The position numbers and the translations under genes are program-made. Positions 1-10,816 of a stretch of DNA of 35,303 nucleotides are shown in pieces. The stretch is from Galactobacter valiniphilus (lineage in GTDB: Bacteria > Actinomycetota > Actinomycetes > Actinomycetales > Micrococcaceae): positions 1 to 35,303 of the forward strand of contig NZ_QQXK01000034.1 of the NCBI RefSeq assembly GCF_003575975.1. The letters are read 5' to 3'. The notes beneath the pieces are model-generated. The model saw nothing but the letters and a program-made list of their open reading frames with translations. It was not told where the DNA came from and did not search any database. Positions within the stretch are counted from its first letter, which is position 1, and every line of letters starts with the position of its first letter.

Positions 1-2070
<2,070 letters not shown>

Positions 2071-2121
2071 GTGCGTCTCCTTGAGGGGGGAATGCTGGAC
2101 GGGGTCGCCCCCGATCTGTCC

Positions 2122-2127
2122 ATGCTA
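2122..2127 (-). promoter_or_regulatory. -10 element for the 591-residue gene
   Basis: TAGCAT on the minus strand, 52 nt before the GTG start at 2070, matches the TAGNNT boxes found before other genes here. No good -35 at 16-18 bp was found. It would give the gene a promoter separate from murJ, which agrees with the terminator between the two genes. Confidence 0.4.
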
Positions 2128-2263
2128 CCGGCCACCCCTTCAAGGACGCGGTTCCCCGGGTCGCGTTGCGAGCAGGGCCACGTTGTGGCCGGGTACGCCA
2201 GGGGCGGGCCGGCCGTTCGCGCAGCGCTCGCGGCGTCATGCGGCGGTCCACCAGCACCCAAAG

Positions 2264-2286
2264 CCCGCCGGCGCGGAGCCGGCGGG
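2264..2286. other. GC-rich hairpin in the murJ downstream gap
   Basis: A perfect 9-bp stem (CCCGCCGGC 2264-2272, loop GCGGA, GCCGGCGGG 2278-2286) lies in the 379-nt gap between murJ and the next gene. It has no U tract. It may be a second part of the murJ terminator region. The rest of the gap holds no ORF I would support. Confidence 0.35.
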
Positions 2287-2373
2287 GAAGCTCGCTGAGG
2301 CGGGGCGGCCGGGGGTGAACCGGCACCTCCGACGGCCCGACGGCGTCGTCGTGCGTTGGCGGGCGCGACGCGC

Positions 2374-2399
2374 CCTGGGTGCCCTTCCGGGCACCCAGG
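2374..2399 (-). terminator. murJ transcription terminator
   Basis: An 11-bp perfect stem (CCTGGGTGCCC 2374-2384, GGGCACCCAGG 2389-2399) with a 4-nt loop lies 50 nt past the murJ stop. There is no T run, as is common in high-GC actinobacteria. The stem is symmetric and could work in either direction, but murJ is the only gene that ends nearby. Confidence 0.65.
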
Positions 2400-2449
2400 T
2401 GACGGCACCCCCAGCGCCGGTCGGGCGACCCCGACCCGGCAGCCCCGGA

Positions 2450-4165
2450 TCAGCGGCGGCGGGGGCCGCCCGGCAGGCGCCGGGCGAGCGGGCCCATGAA
2501 GTCCTCGAGCTCGGAGACGTGGGCGAAGCGCAGCAGGAAGAGGTAGATGACGCCCATGGTCAGGCCCGTCGCGACGATCGAGAGGATCGCCGGACCATAG
2601 CCGTTCCACGCGAAACCGAAGTCGAAGCCGCCCATGAACCACAGGACCACGGCGCCCGCGGCGCCGGAGAAGGCGGCCATGACGCCGATGCGGATGTACG
2701 CGTCCATGACGCTCACGGCCCCGTAGCCGCCGAGACGGCGCTTCACGGCCCAGTGGGCCAGGAGCGCCTGCGCCACGTTGGTGACGGCGTAGATGATGGC
2801 CAGCGCGTACGCGATCTGCGTGGCGGGCACCAGGAAGGAGGCGGCGGTGGCCAGGGCCAGGCCCAGGACGGCGTAGCCGCTCTGGATGAGCATGGGCGTG
2901 CGGGTGTCCTCCTGCGCGTAGAAGGTGCGCTGCAGGAAGAAGGTGTAGGACTTGGCCGGCAGTCCGAGTGCCGTGAGGGCGATGAGGATGCCGATCGCCG
3001 CGCCGGCGTCGTTGGCCGTGGCGGCGGCGGTGCCGCCGAAGAGCCGGCCGAGGGGGCCGGCCAGGACGATGAAGCCCACCGTGAAGAACATGATGGGCAC
3101 CGCCGTGGTGCGCAGGCCCTTGTTCAGCATGGCACCGACCTCGTGCTGGCGCCGGTCGGTGAAGGCGTGGGAGAGCTCGTTGAAGAGCACCGTGGCCAGG
3201 GACAGCGCGAAGATCGAGTGCGGCAACACGGTGATGAGCTGCGAGATGTTCAGGGCCGCCTCGCCGGGCACCGAGGCGCCTGCCGCGCCCATGCTCTTGC
3301 GGGCCTCGGTCGCGGCGGAGACGAGCTTGCCGAAGTAGAGGTTGGTCAGGTTGCCGATGATCATGGCGGCGAGCGTCCAGGCGGCCATCTTGCCCACGTG
3401 CTTGAGGCCGATGCCGCGCCAGGAGAAGTCGGCGCGCAGGCGCAGGCCCAGCTTGCGCAGGGGCCAGATGAGCACGAGCGCCTGCACGGCGATGCCGAGG
3501 GTGGCCCCGCCCGCGAGCAGCACGGTCTGCGCTGTGCTCCAATCGCGCAGCTGCGTGGCGGGGGCGCCGTGGTAGCCCTGGAAGATCAGGATGAACGCGC
3601 CGAGCAGGATCAGCTGCAGCACGTTGTTCGCGACGGGCGCCCACATGTAGGCGCCGAAGCGTCCGTGGGCATTCAGGACCTGCCCCAGCACGGCGTAGAG
3701 CCCGTAGAAGAAGACCTGCGGCATGCACCAGTAGGTGAAGATCGTGCCGATGTGCAGCAGCTCGGTGCTCCACCCGGAGGAGAGCGCCCGCAGGATCCAC
3801 GGCGAGGCCAGGGTGAGCAGCGCCGTGATGATGCCCATGACCACCACCGTGAGGGTGATGAGCTTGGACGTGTAGGAACCGCCCCGATCCGCTGCCTTGG
3901 AGGCCTTGATCAGCTGGGGGACCAGCACCACATTGAAGATGCCGCCCGCGAGCAGCATGAAGATGATGGTGGGGACCGTGTTGGCCTTCTCGAAGGCATC
4001 CGCCACCGAGGAGACGGAGCCGATCGCGATGGCCAGCAGGAAGGTGCGGACAAAGCCGAGCACGCGTGAAACGAGCGTGCCGGAGGCCATGAGTGCCACG
4101 GCCCGATTGCGCTTCACCGGCGCCGCGCTTGCTGCTGCGCGTTCGGCGAGTGGTTCAGAGGCCAT
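2450..4165 (-). CDS. murJ: lipid II flippase MurJ (MviN)
   Basis: 571 residues, an integral membrane protein of the MOP superfamily that moves lipid II across the cytoplasmic membrane for peptidoglycan synthesis. The N-terminal core reads ALMASGTLVSRVLGFVRTFLLA and NTVPTIIFMLLAGGIFNVVLVPQL, the signature of MurJ/MviN, and about 14 hydrophobic segments are spread along the chain. It ends soon after the last helix in a short basic tail (GGPRRR), with no fused pseudokinase, unlike mycobacterial MviN. Its start overlaps the 3' end of the NUDIX gene by 11 bp, so the two are co-transcribed. The murJ-NUDIX order opposite the CCA gene is common in Micrococcales. Confidence 0.95.
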   Translation of the reverse strand: MASEPLAERAAASAAPVKRNRAVALMASGTLVSRVLGFVRTFLLAIAIGSVSSVADAFEKANTVPTIIFMLLAGGIFNVVLVPQLIKASKAADRGGSYTSKLITLTVVVMGIITALLTLASPWILRALSSGWSTELLHIGTIFTYWCMPQVFFYGLYAVLGQVLNAHGRFGAYMWAPVANNVLQLILLGAFILIFQGYHGAPATQLRDWSTAQTVLLAGGATLGIAVQALVLIWPLRKLGLRLRADFSWRGIGLKHVGKMAAWTLAAMIIGNLTNLYFGKLVSAATEARKSMGAAGASVPGEAALNISQLITVLPHSIFALSLATVLFNELSHAFTDRRQHEVGAMLNKGLRTTAVPIMFFTVGFIVLAGPLGRLFGGTAAATANDAGAAIGILIALTALGLPAKSYTFFLQRTFYAQEDTRTPMLIQSGYAVLGLALATAASFLVPATQIAYALAIIYAVTNVAQALLAHWAVKRRLGGYGAVSVMDAYIRIGVMAAFSGAAGAVVLWFMGGFDFGFAWNGYGPAILSIVATGLTMGVIYLFLLRFAHVSELEDFMGPLARRLPGGPRRR

Positions 4166-4715
4166 GCGATTGGATGACCTCCCGGGCCAGGTCAGCGATT
4201 CTGCGTTCGTTGGGGAAGGACAGGCGGCGCGGCAGATCGCGCAGGGGCACCCACGCGACGTCGACGGCCTCGTGGTCCGGGTCCTTCTCCGTGGTCAGCT
4301 CGCCGCCGGTGGCGATGAGCAGGTAGTGGTGCACGGTCTTGTGCACGCGATACTGCGGCACGGTGAACCAATAGTCGATGGAGCCAAGGGTCGCGACGAT
4401 CTGACCGGAAATCCCGGTCTCCTCCTCGACCTCGCGCACCGCCGCCTCGCGGTGGGTCTCGTTCCCCTCGGGGTGGCCCTTGGGCAGGCACCACTCGAGC
4501 CGGCCGCCGCGGTTGTACCGGGCGATGATCGCCACGGAGACGTGCGGGGAGTGGGGGTCGATGACGATGCCGCCGGCCGAGACCTCCTCCAGCGTGGGGA
4601 TGCCGGCCGCGGCTTGCGCCGCCCGGTGCACGGAGCGCGTGGCCCGTGACCTCTCCCACGCGAGCGCCGCGGTCAGCGGCGTCCGCTTGCGCGGGTCGGG
4701 GACGGGGTGACTCAT
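4155..4715 (-). CDS. NUDIX hydrolase
   Basis: 186 residues from ATG 4715. A longer frame reaches 4766, but a -10 box (TAGAGT, 4728-4723) sits 7 nt before 4715, so the inner start is the likely one and the mRNA is probably leaderless. The NUDIX box is complete at residues 80-102: G80, E86, R94-E95-V96, E98-E99, G101-I102. NUDIX enzymes cleave nucleoside diphosphates linked to another group using a divalent metal held by the glutamates. The substrate cannot be read from the sequence; (di)nucleotide polyphosphates or oxidised nucleotides are possible. The first 45 residues are basic and poorly conserved. Coupled to murJ by an 11-bp overlap and divergent from the CCA-adding enzyme gene. Confidence 0.88.
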   Translation of the reverse strand: MSHPVPDPRKRTPLTAALAWERSRATRSVHRAAQAAAGIPTLEEVSAGGIVIDPHSPHVSVAIIARYNRGGRLEWCLPKGHPEGNETHREAAVREVEEETGISGQIVATLGSIDYWFTVPQYRVHKTVHHYLLIATGGELTTEKDPDHEAVDVAWVPLRDLPRRLSFPNERRIADLAREVIQSHGL

Positions 4716-4722
4716 GCCCTTC

Positions 4723-4728
4723 ACTCTA
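4723..4728 (-). promoter_or_regulatory. -10 box of a probable leaderless NUDIX-murJ transcript
   Basis: TAGAGT on the minus strand ends 7 nt before ATG 4715. Transcription from +1 would start at or next to the A of the ATG. Confidence 0.55.
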
Positions 4729-4875
4729 GTGGGTGGGCGTGCGGGGGGAGGGAGGCTGAAGCGCACGACGACGATGCGCCCTCCGCCTGGGTGCCTCGGG
4801 CTCGATCGCCCGCCGCGGCGCGGCGTGTGTCACCTCGGGCCGCCGCGGGCGGCCCGAATCTGGGAGGATAGGCGG

Positions 4876-6318
4876 GTGAATCCCGCACCCGCAGCGAACT
4901 CGTCCCTGCCCGCAGCCCTGCCCGCCGTGGCGATCGAGCTGGGGGAGCGTTTCGCGCAGCGCGGATACGAGCTGAGCCTCGTGGGCGGCCCCGTGCGCGA
5001 TCTCTTCCTGGGCCGGGAGGCGCCCGACCTCGACTTCACGTCGAATGCGAACCCCGATCAGATCCTCGACACGATCGAGGGCTGGGCCGAGGCCACGTGG
5101 GACGTGGGGCGCGAGTTCGGCACCATCGCCATGCGCCGCGGCGACGATCAGATCGAGATCACGACCTACCGCGCCGACGTCTACGACGAGGATTCCCGCA
5201 AGCCGCACGTCCGCTTCGGCACGCGCCTCGAGGACGACCTCGCGCGCCGCGACTTCACCGTGAACTCCATGGCGATCCGCCTGCCGGGCGGCGAGCTCGT
5301 GGACCCCTTCGACGGCCGGGGCGACCTGGCGCTGGGGTTGCTGCGCACGCCGTCGGGCCCCGAGATCTCCTTCTCCGACGATCCCCTGCGCATGATGCGC
5401 GGCGCCCGCTTCGTCTCCCAGCTCGGCTTCGAGGTGGCGGCCCCCGAGCTCGCCGCGATGGAGTCCATGGCCTCGCGCCTGGAGATCGTCTCGGCGGAGC
5501 GCGTGCGCGACGAACTCTCCAAGCTGCTCCTCGGCGCGCATCCCGATCGCGGCATCGACGTCATGGTCTCGACGGGCCTGGCGGATCTGGTCATCCCCGA
5601 GGTGGCGGCGCTGCGCCTGGAGAAGGACGAGCATCACCGCCACAAGGACGTCTACGAGCACTCCCTGACCGTGCTGCGCCAGGCGGCCGAGCGCGAGGGC
5701 GGCCCCGAGGATCCGGTGCCCGGCCCCGATCTGGTCCTGCGCCTCGCCGCGCTCATGCACGACATCGGCAAGCCGGACACGCGCCGCTTCGAGAGCGGCG
5801 GAGCCGTGTCCTTCCGCCATCACGACGTGGTGGGCGCCAAGCTGGCCCGCAAGCGCCTGAAGGCCCTGCGCTTCGACAACGACACCGTGAAGGCCGTGGC
5901 CCGCCTCGTGGAGCTGCACATGCGCTTCTACGGCTACGCAGACGCCGGCTGGTCGGACTCGGCCGTGCGCCGCTACGTCACCGACGCCGGCCCGCTGCTG
6001 CACCGCCTGCACCTGCTCACGCGCTCCGATGTGACCACGCGCAATCGCCGCAAGGCCGAGCGCCTCGAGTTCGCCTACGACGACCTCGAGGCCCGCGTCG
6101 AGGAGCTCGCCGCGCAGGAGGAACTGGACGCGATCCGTCCCGATCTGGACGGCGGCGCCATCATGGCGGCCCTCGGCATCAAGCCCGGCCCGCTCGTGGG
6201 CCGCGCCTATTCCTTCCTGCTGGAGCGCCGCCTCGATCGCGGTCCGGCGAGCGAGGAGCAGGCGCTCGCCGAGCTGCGCGAGTGGTGGGCCCAGCAGCCC
6301 GAGAGCGCCGAGGCCTAA
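4876..6318 (+). CDS. CCA tRNA nucleotidyltransferase
   Basis: 480 residues from GTG 4876, which has GGGAGGA at a good distance; the frame is open further upstream, but that part is not protein-like. The enzyme adds or repairs the 3' CCA of tRNAs. Visible motifs: GGPVRD (37-42) and the DLD metal pair (51-53) of the polymerase-beta-type nucleotidyltransferase head, RRDFTVN (124-130) that reads the ribose, and a later HD domain with LMHDIGKPD (H295, D296), seen in many bacterial CCA enzymes and linked to phosphohydrolase activity. Length fits the actinobacterial family. Divergent from NUDIX-murJ, and followed by a strong terminator. Confidence 0.95.
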   Translation: MNPAPAANSSLPAALPAVAIELGERFAQRGYELSLVGGPVRDLFLGREAPDLDFTSNANPDQILDTIEGWAEATWDVGREFGTIAMRRGDDQIEITTYRADVYDEDSRKPHVRFGTRLEDDLARRDFTVNSMAIRLPGGELVDPFDGRGDLALGLLRTPSGPEISFSDDPLRMMRGARFVSQLGFEVAAPELAAMESMASRLEIVSAERVRDELSKLLLGAHPDRGIDVMVSTGLADLVIPEVAALRLEKDEHHRHKDVYEHSLTVLRQAAEREGGPEDPVPGPDLVLRLAALMHDIGKPDTRRFESGGAVSFRHHDVVGAKLARKRLKALRFDNDTVKAVARLVELHMRFYGYADAGWSDSAVRRYVTDAGPLLHRLHLLTRSDVTTRNRRKAERLEFAYDDLEARVEELAAQEELDAIRPDLDGGAIMAALGIKPGPLVGRAYSFLLERRLDRGPASEEQALAELREWWAQQPESAEA

Positions 6319-6370
6319 ACGGCGCCGCCGCGGCGGTGACCGCGGCGTTCACCACAAAGTCATGCAAGAA

Positions 6371-6404
6371 AAACCCGCCCCCGGCTTTTGCCTGGGGCGG
6401 GTTT
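6371..6404 (+). terminator. terminator after the CCA-adding enzyme gene
   Basis: AAACCCGCCCC (6371-6381) pairs with GGGGCGGGTTT (6394-6404); GGC/GCC continue the stem around a TTTT loop with one mismatch. The A and T tracts flanking the stem make it a classical, bidirectional-looking terminator 50 nt past the stop. Confidence 0.85.
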
Positions 6405-6433
6405 GCTGTTACCGTTTAACTCGTGATCGGGAG

Positions 6434-6446
6434 TTCCCAATGGGAA
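6434..6446. promoter_or_regulatory. palindrome, possible operator before the small ORFs
   Basis: TTCCCA, one central base, TGGGAA: a perfect 6-bp inverted repeat 90 nt upstream of the first small ORF and 30 nt past a terminator, where a promoter would be expected. No clear -10/-35 pair was found. Could be a repressor site; chance is possible. Confidence 0.3.
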
Positions 6447-6535
6447 ACGCGGTCGCAGGCCAACTACACAACTTCGCCGTAGACCCCGACAAGGTCGCTT
6501 GCGGCCCGAACCCAGCCATAAGGAGGTGGGACCAG

Positions 6536-6655
6536 ATGATGAATATCCAGATCGGCTTCTATGCCGGAGCTCTTCGTGGATTCAATCCGTCCGTGCGCGA
6601 TCGCGCCGGGATTGCCACCGTCACCTCCCCCACCTCGGTCCTGGGTTCGCTCTGA
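6536..6655 (+). CDS. small ORF 1 (39 residues), unknown
   Basis: The sequence AAGGAGGT, a near-perfect Shine-Dalgarno, lies 8 nt before ATG 6536; a second ATG follows at once at 6539. The product starts MMNIQIGFYAGALRGFNPSV and ends TSVLGSL. I do not recognise it. It has no signal peptide, no cysteines and no clear helix. The frame stays open upstream, but that part crosses a terminator, so a longer protein is unlikely. Because the ribosome site is so strong and two more small ORFs follow, I take it as probably translated, either as a leader peptide or as a small protein of its own. Confidence 0.45.
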   Translation: MMNIQIGFYAGALRGFNPSVRDRAGIATVTSPTSVLGSL

Positions 6656-6760
6656 TCAGCAGCTTCTGATCGCGCGCCGCAGGCGCACCACCGGTAGCGA
6701 CCGGATCCGAGGCGGGATGAATTCCCACACTTTCAGCCTCATCGACAGGATTCATCGGTC

Positions 6761-6898
6761 ATGGCCCGCAGCACCACTCTCACCGCACCCACCCCCAGCG
6801 CTCACCGCACCGAGCTGATCTTTGCCGGCCCCGCCGTGCTCAGGCAGCCGCAAGATGCGCTCGTCCGCCTGCCCAAGAAGGGAGGTGAAACGCGATGA
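6761..6898 (+). CDS. small ORF 2 (45 residues), unknown
   Basis: Starts at ATG 6761 with a modest AGGA 11 nt upstream; the 105-nt gap from small ORF 1 has no other gene. Product MARSTTLTAPTPSAHRTELI..., ending LVRLPKKGGETR: a Thr/Ala/Pro-rich start and a basic tail, no recognisable domain. Its stop overlaps the next start (ATGA at 6895-6898), and its last codons (AAGGGAGGTGAAACGCG) double as the Shine-Dalgarno for the next ORF. That translational coupling is the main reason to think it is real. Confidence 0.5.
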   Translation: MARSTTLTAPTPSAHRTELIFAGPAVLRQPQDALVRLPKKGGETR

Positions 6899-7038
6899 AG
6901 CACCGCCAGAATGCCCGCAGCCGGTTCAAGACCGGCACCCCGTGGCATCCAGCCCCCGAGGTTCCCGGCACCGAGCGCGCCGAGAGGCTGCGCCTTGAAA
7001 TGGAGACGCAGCTATGGACCGCTCGCTCGTTCCGCTGA
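6895..7038 (+). CDS. small ORF 3 (47 residues), basic, unknown
   Basis: ATG 6895, preceded by GGGAGGT at 7-8 nt and coupled to small ORF 2 by ATGA. The product begins MKHRQNARSRFKTGTPWHPA and continues APEVPGTERAERLRLEMETQLWTARSFR. It is rich in Arg and Lys with two Trp, and its second half could form one amphipathic helix (ERAERLRLEMETQLW). Family not recognised. It ends 33 nt before a strong shared terminator. A nucleic-acid- or membrane-binding role would be a guess. Its position between the CCA gene and ino1 is the place to look for conservation in relatives. Confidence 0.55.
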   Translation: MKHRQNARSRFKTGTPWHPAPEVPGTERAERLRLEMETQLWTARSFR

Positions 7039-7070
7039 CGGACGCCCGTCGGCAGTTTCCGAGAAACGCA

Positions 7071-7104
7071 AAGGCCGCGCAGGCCATGAAGCCTGCGCGG
7101 CCTT
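7071..7104. terminator. bidirectional terminator between the small ORFs and ino1
   Basis: A perfect 14-bp stem, AAGGCCGCGCAGGC (7071-7084) with GCCTGCGCGGCCTT (7091-7104), and a 6-nt loop. It sits between convergent genes and can end both: the small ORFs from the left, ino1 from the right. Confidence 0.85.
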
Positions 7105-7134
7105 CGCGCGTCCGGGGTCAGCCCCGGCGCGTGA

Positions 7135-8220
7135 TCAGCGCTCGATCTCGCCGCGGATGAAGGCCTCGACCTTCTCCTTCGCGATGTCGTCGTTGTACTG
7201 CTCCGGCGGGGACTTCATGAAGTACGAGCTCGCCGAGAGGATGGGGCCGCCGATGCCGCGATCCAGGGCGATCTTGGCGGCGCGCACCGCGTCGATGATG
7301 ACGCCGGCGGAGTTCGGGGAGTCCCAGACCTCCAGCTTGTACTCGAGCGAGACGGGGGCGTCGCCGAAGTTGCGGCCCTCGAGGCGCACGAAGGCCCACT
7401 TGCGATCGTCCAGCCACGCCACGTAGTCCGAGGGACCGATGTGGACGTCGTCCTCGGCCAGCTCGGCCGAGGTGTTGGACGTGACGGCCTGCGTCTTGGA
7501 GATCTTCTTGGACTCCAGGCGCTCGCGCTCGAGCATGTTCTTGAAGTCCATGTTGCCGCCGACGTTGAGCTGGTACGTGCGATCCAGCGTGACGCCGCGA
7601 TCCTCGAACAGCTTCGCCATGACGCGGTGCGTGATGGTGGCACCGATCTGCGACTTGATGTCATCGCCCACGATCGGCACGCCGGCCTCGGTGAACTTGT
7701 CGGCCCACTCCTTGGTGCCGGCGATGAAGACGGGGAGGGCGTTCACGAACGCGACGTGCGCGTCGATGGCGCACTGGGCGTAGAACTTGTCCGCCTCCTC
7801 GGAACCGACCGGGAGGTAGGAGACCAGGACGTCGACCTTGGCGTCCTTGAGGGCCCGCACCACATCGACCGGGGCCTCGGTGGACTCCTCGATGGTCTGG
7901 CGGTAGTACTTGCCCAGGCCATCCAGGGTCACGCCGCGCTGCACGGTGACGCCCGTGGTGGGCACGTCGGCCAGCTTGATGGTGTTGTTCTCGGAGGCGT
8001 TGATGGCCTCGGAGAGGTCAAGGCCCACCTTCTTGGCGTCCACATCGAACGCGGCAACGAACTGGACGTCGTTCACGTGGTAGTCGCCGAACTGGACGTG
8101 CATCAGTCCGGGAACGGTGGTATTCGGGTCGGCGTCGCGGTAGTACTCGACGCCCTGCACCAGCGAGGACGCGCAGTTGCCCACGCCGACGATGGCGACC
8201 CGGAGAGGATGATCCGACAC
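7135..8220 (-). CDS. ino1: inositol-3-phosphate synthase
   Basis: 361 residues from GTG 8220, with AAGGAGA 7-8 nt upstream. It converts glucose-6-phosphate to 1D-myo-inositol-3-phosphate with NAD+, feeding phosphatidylinositol and mycothiol in actinobacteria. Visible: the N-terminal NAD motif [20 protein letters not shown], the core [32 protein letters not shown], and [11 protein letters not shown] with SKTQAV, all typical of the short (about 360 residues) prokaryotic type. A candidate -10 (TAGACT, 8317-8312) would give a leader of about 85 nt. In mycobacteria ino1 lies near ponA and rpsF; here some 21 kb of mostly accessory genes separates them. Confidence 0.95.
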   Translation of the reverse strand: MSDHPLRVAIVGVGNCASSLVQGVEYYRDADPNTTVPGLMHVQFGDYHVNDVQFVAAFDVDAKKVGLDLSEAINASENNTIKLADVPTTGVTVQRGVTLDGLGKYYRQTIEESTEAPVDVVRALKDAKVDVLVSYLPVGSEEADKFYAQCAIDAHVAFVNALPVFIAGTKEWADKFTEAGVPIVGDDIKSQIGATITHRVMAKLFEDRGVTLDRTYQLNVGGNMDFKNMLERERLESKKISKTQAVTSNTSAELAEDDVHIGPSDYVAWLDDRKWAFVRLEGRNFGDAPVSLEYKLEVWDSPNSAGVIIDAVRAAKIALDRGIGGPILSASSYFMKSPPEQYNDDIAKEKVEAFIRGEIER

Positions 8221-8311
8221 GAAATCGTCTCCTTGGAATGTCTTGATTCGCTCGACGCGCGCCGTGCTTGGACCGTCATGGTCAAGGCAGGCGCGCGCAC
8301 AGTTGGAATCC

Positions 8312-8317
8312 AGTCTA
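8312..8317 (-). promoter_or_regulatory. candidate -10 of ino1
   Basis: TAGACT on the minus strand, about 90 nt before the ino1 start. The -35 region (GTCGGC) is poor. I see no strong terminator between the DUF6716-like gene (ends 8373) and this box, only a 5-bp GCCCC/GGGGC stem (8350-8367), so some read-through from the glycosyltransferase operon into ino1 is possible. Confidence 0.35.
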
Positions 8318-8372
8318 GTCCAGGGAGCCTGTGAGCCGACGTGACGGACGCCCCACGCGGCCGGGGCCCTCC

Positions 8373-9761
8373 CTAGCCGGTCACCTGTCGCAGCAACTGC
8401 GAGGCCCGCAGGACCGGCTGGGGCAGGCGCGTGCGCAGGCGGGCCCGCCAGGCCCGGGAGCGCGCCCGCGCGATGATGGCGGGATCTTGGCTCAGCTCCC
8501 CGCGGCGCGCGCGCTCGGCGAGCTCGGCCAGCGCGGCCCCGGCGTCCGGCCAGGCCCGGCCGTCGGCGGAGGGGGTGTGGAAGTAGTTGCGTTGGGCCCA
8601 GCCGGGCTCCAGCGTCGGCAGGCGTAGGGCGCGCACCTCGGCGAGGGTGGTGAGCAGGCCCGAGCCGGTGAAGAGCGAGTTCAGGAGCCGCTCCGAGACG
8701 CCGAAATCGCTCAGGATGGCCACGGGGAGCCCGCGATCGATGGCCTCGATGGCTGCGGTCGAGGACACCGTCACGAGGGCGGTGCCCGGGGTCAGGAGCG
8801 GTGCGAGCGGCCCGGCCTCCCACGAGAGCTCGTTGCCGCGGACGAGCCCCTCGGCGATCAGCTCGTCCCAGAGGGCGTCATAGGGGAACGCCTCGCGGTG
8901 CGTCTGCGGCTCCCCCCGGCGCGCCCGCAGCTTGAGAACGGCGTCCACCCCGGGCCGCTCGCGCGCGCACGCCGCGAGCTCCAGCAGCACGCGGCGACGC
9001 TCCTCCCGCTCGAAGGGCATCTTGGCCTGGGCAGCGAACACGAGCCGCGTCACGGGTGCCTCGTTGGTGGCGGGAGGGGCGTGGTGATGAAGCATGGGGA
9101 GCCGGGCCAGGGCCATGGCCGGTGGCACGAGATCCTCGGCGGCGGCCGGCACGGCGGGGGAGGACTTCTCCTCCTCGGGCAGCGGAGCGTCGGCCGGATC
9201 GGGGCCGTCGTCGGCCGGCCGTTCCGGGTCCGGACCCTCGGCACCCGCGGCGTCCGGGGCGTCGTCGGGCACCGGCCCCACGCCCGTGAGCCCGCCCACG
9301 GGCAGGACGAGCGGCGCGGCCGGCAGGCCGCCGAGCCGCGCGAATTCCTCGCCTTCGGCGAGGGAATGCACCAAGAAGAGGTCGCTGAGCTCGCGGAAGG
9401 TGAGCGCGAGGCGCGTGGCGGGCAGGGCGATGCCCGGCAGCGCCGTCACGAGCGCCGGGCGGCGCGGCGAGCCGCTCCACTGCAGGAGCACCTCGCGGGC
9501 CACGGGCCCGGTGGCGGCGACCAGCACGACGTCGGGCGCCGGGTTCGCGTTGGCGGCGAGCCGCTTGAGCGGGAGGACGGCCGGGGTCCGACCCTGCAGG
9601 AAGGTGCCCTCGAGGGCGGCGCGCGTCTGCACGCTGGTGGGCTGCACGGGGGAGCGCACCACCATCACCTGGCGCCGCCACTGGGGCAGGTGCTCCAGGA
9701 AGTGGACGGCGTACTTCAGGTACGAGTCGGAGTCGGCGATGGCCAGGATGGTGCCGCTCAC
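8373..9761 (-). CDS. putative glycosyltransferase, DUF6716-like
   Basis: 462 residues from GTG 9761 (AAGGAG at 7-8 nt), whose GTGA overlaps the stop of the preceding gene. The N-terminus [21 protein letters not shown] resembles the DUF6716 family, which occurs beside polysialyltransferase-like genes in actinobacteria; I know the family from memory and could not search. The C-terminal half has a GT-B-like element ([21 protein letters not shown]) like the serine/threonine motif of capsule glycosyltransferases. An acidic Pro/Ala/Asp/Glu-rich insert (about 190-250) splits the two halves. No signal peptide or TM helix. Last gene of the five-gene operon. Likely adds or polymerises the nonulosonic acid made by neuA/neuB; donor and acceptor are unknown. 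Confidence 0.65.
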   Translation of the reverse strand: MSGTILAIADSDSYLKYAVHFLEHLPQWRRQVMVVRSPVQPTSVQTRAALEGTFLQGRTPAVLPLKRLAANANPAPDVVLVAATGPVAREVLLQWSGSPRRPALVTALPGIALPATRLALTFRELSDLFLVHSLAEGEEFARLGGLPAAPLVLPVGGLTGVGPVPDDAPDAAGAEGPDPERPADDGPDPADAPLPEEEKSSPAVPAAAEDLVPPAMALARLPMLHHHAPPATNEAPVTRLVFAAQAKMPFEREERRRVLLELAACARERPGVDAVLKLRARRGEPQTHREAFPYDALWDELIAEGLVRGNELSWEAGPLAPLLTPGTALVTVSSTAAIEAIDRGLPVAILSDFGVSERLLNSLFTGSGLLTTLAEVRALRLPTLEPGWAQRNYFHTPSADGRAWPDAGAALAELAERARRGELSQDPAIIARARSRAWRARLRTRLPQPVLRASQLLRQVTG

Positions 9762-10816
9762 TCGGCGCTCCTTGGGGACGGGGACAGGACGGAGGACTGC
9801 AGGTGGGCCCGCAGCTCGGGGGACGCCGCGGCGGTCCACCAAGCGTCCGGAACCCGGCTGCCGTGCACGCGCACGTCCCGGCCACCGAGCAAGAGCCGCA
9901 GCGACGGGATGGCGGTGGAGGGCAGGGCCTGCACGCGCTGCCCCGGGAAGAGGCCGCGCAGGCGCATCTCCACCGGGACGGTATTGGGGCGCACCGTGAT
10001 GCGCGGGTGCGCGGCGAGCCGCGCGAGGGCGTCCCCGCGCTCGCGGCGGTGCGGGAAATAGGAGAGCGGCCCCTCCTCGGTGAGTGACTCGACCCAGCGC
10101 AGGTACGGCTCCTCGCGGATGAGGCCGTCGGCGGCGAGGGCCGAGCCCACCACCATGGTGGGCTCGGAGAAGGTCTCCTCCACGGGCTGGGCGCGCAGCC
10201 ACTCGAAACGGTGCCCCTCCACGGCCACGCCCACGTCGGCCAGGCGCCTCCGGAGCGCCTGTGGCAGCGGCATGGCGGTCACGACGAGCACCTTGCCCGC
10301 CGCGGCGCGCGCCCGCGTGAGGTGCCACATGGCCAGGCCGAGCGCCCGGCGCTGACTGCCGCCCGGCGCGCTCTGGCGCACGAGCGGCACCGGCTTCTCC
10401 GAGGCGAGCTGTTCCAGCAGGGCCAAGGTCGCGAGGCCGTCGTCGATGATGACGAGCTCGCGCTCGCCGAGCGGCGCCAGGAGGGCGCGCTGGACCTGCC
10501 CGGAGTGCAGATCGCCCACGCCCCAGCGGTGGTGGTGCGAGCCCCAGGCCGCGCCGAGCCCGCCGATCCCCTCGCGCAGCACGACGCCCGCGGGCAGCGC
10601 CCGCTCCAGCGTGGTTCGCGTCGATTCGAGGCCGGCGACGCCGGGGCGCAGGTTCACTGCCGTCGCGTCGCCCGTGAGGCCGGCCGTGTGCGCCTCGATG
10701 GCGCTGAGCAGCTGGAGCGGTGACTCCACCCAGAAGGTGGCGCGCCCGTGACGGGGGCGGGCGACGGCGCGGGGCGCGGCGGGGTGGGCGCGGCGCGGCG
10801 CGGGAAGCTGGCTCAT
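9758..10816 (-). CDS. GT52-like (sialyltransferase-type) glycosyltransferase
   Basis: 352 residues from ATG 10816, overlapping the upstream stop by ATGA; the longer frame to 10837 would run further into that gene. After a basic, proline-rich start, FWVESPLQLLSAIEA (28-42) matches the N-terminal motif of GT52 enzymes such as the Neisseria lipooligosaccharide sialyltransferase. YFPHRRE (253-259) matches the GT52 PHPRE-type motif that contacts CMP-sialic acid, and NTVPVEMRL follows where a conserved glutamate is expected. The order of motifs fits a CMP-nonulosonate transferase, but overall similarity is low, so the family call is tentative. No membrane segment. Presumably uses the product of NeuA. 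Confidence 0.55.
   Translation of the reverse strand: MSQLPAPRRAHPAAPRAVARPRHGRATFWVESPLQLLSAIEAHTAGLTGDATAVNLRPGVAGLESTRTTLERALPAGVVLREGIGGLGAAWGSHHHRWGVGDLHSGQVQRALLAPLGERELVIIDDGLATLALLEQLASEKPVPLVRQSAPGGSQRRALGLAMWHLTRARAAAGKVLVVTAMPLPQALRRRLADVGVAVEGHRFEWLRAQPVEETFSEPTMVVGSALAADGLIREEPYLRWVESLTEEGPLSYFPHRRERGDALARLAAHPRITVRPNTVPVEMRLRGLFPGQRVQALPSTAIPSLRLLLGGRDVRVHGSRVPDAWWTAAASPELRAHLQSSVLSPSPRSAE

Noticed and set aside
6362-6535. Upstream extension of small ORF 1 (97 codons in total)
   Set aside because: It would begin in the terminator hairpin of the CCA gene and has no ribosome site; the inner ATG 6536 has a near-perfect one.
6420-6535. Possible tRNA or structured RNA
   Set aside because: No T-loop TTCRA sequence and no cloverleaf arms could be drawn.
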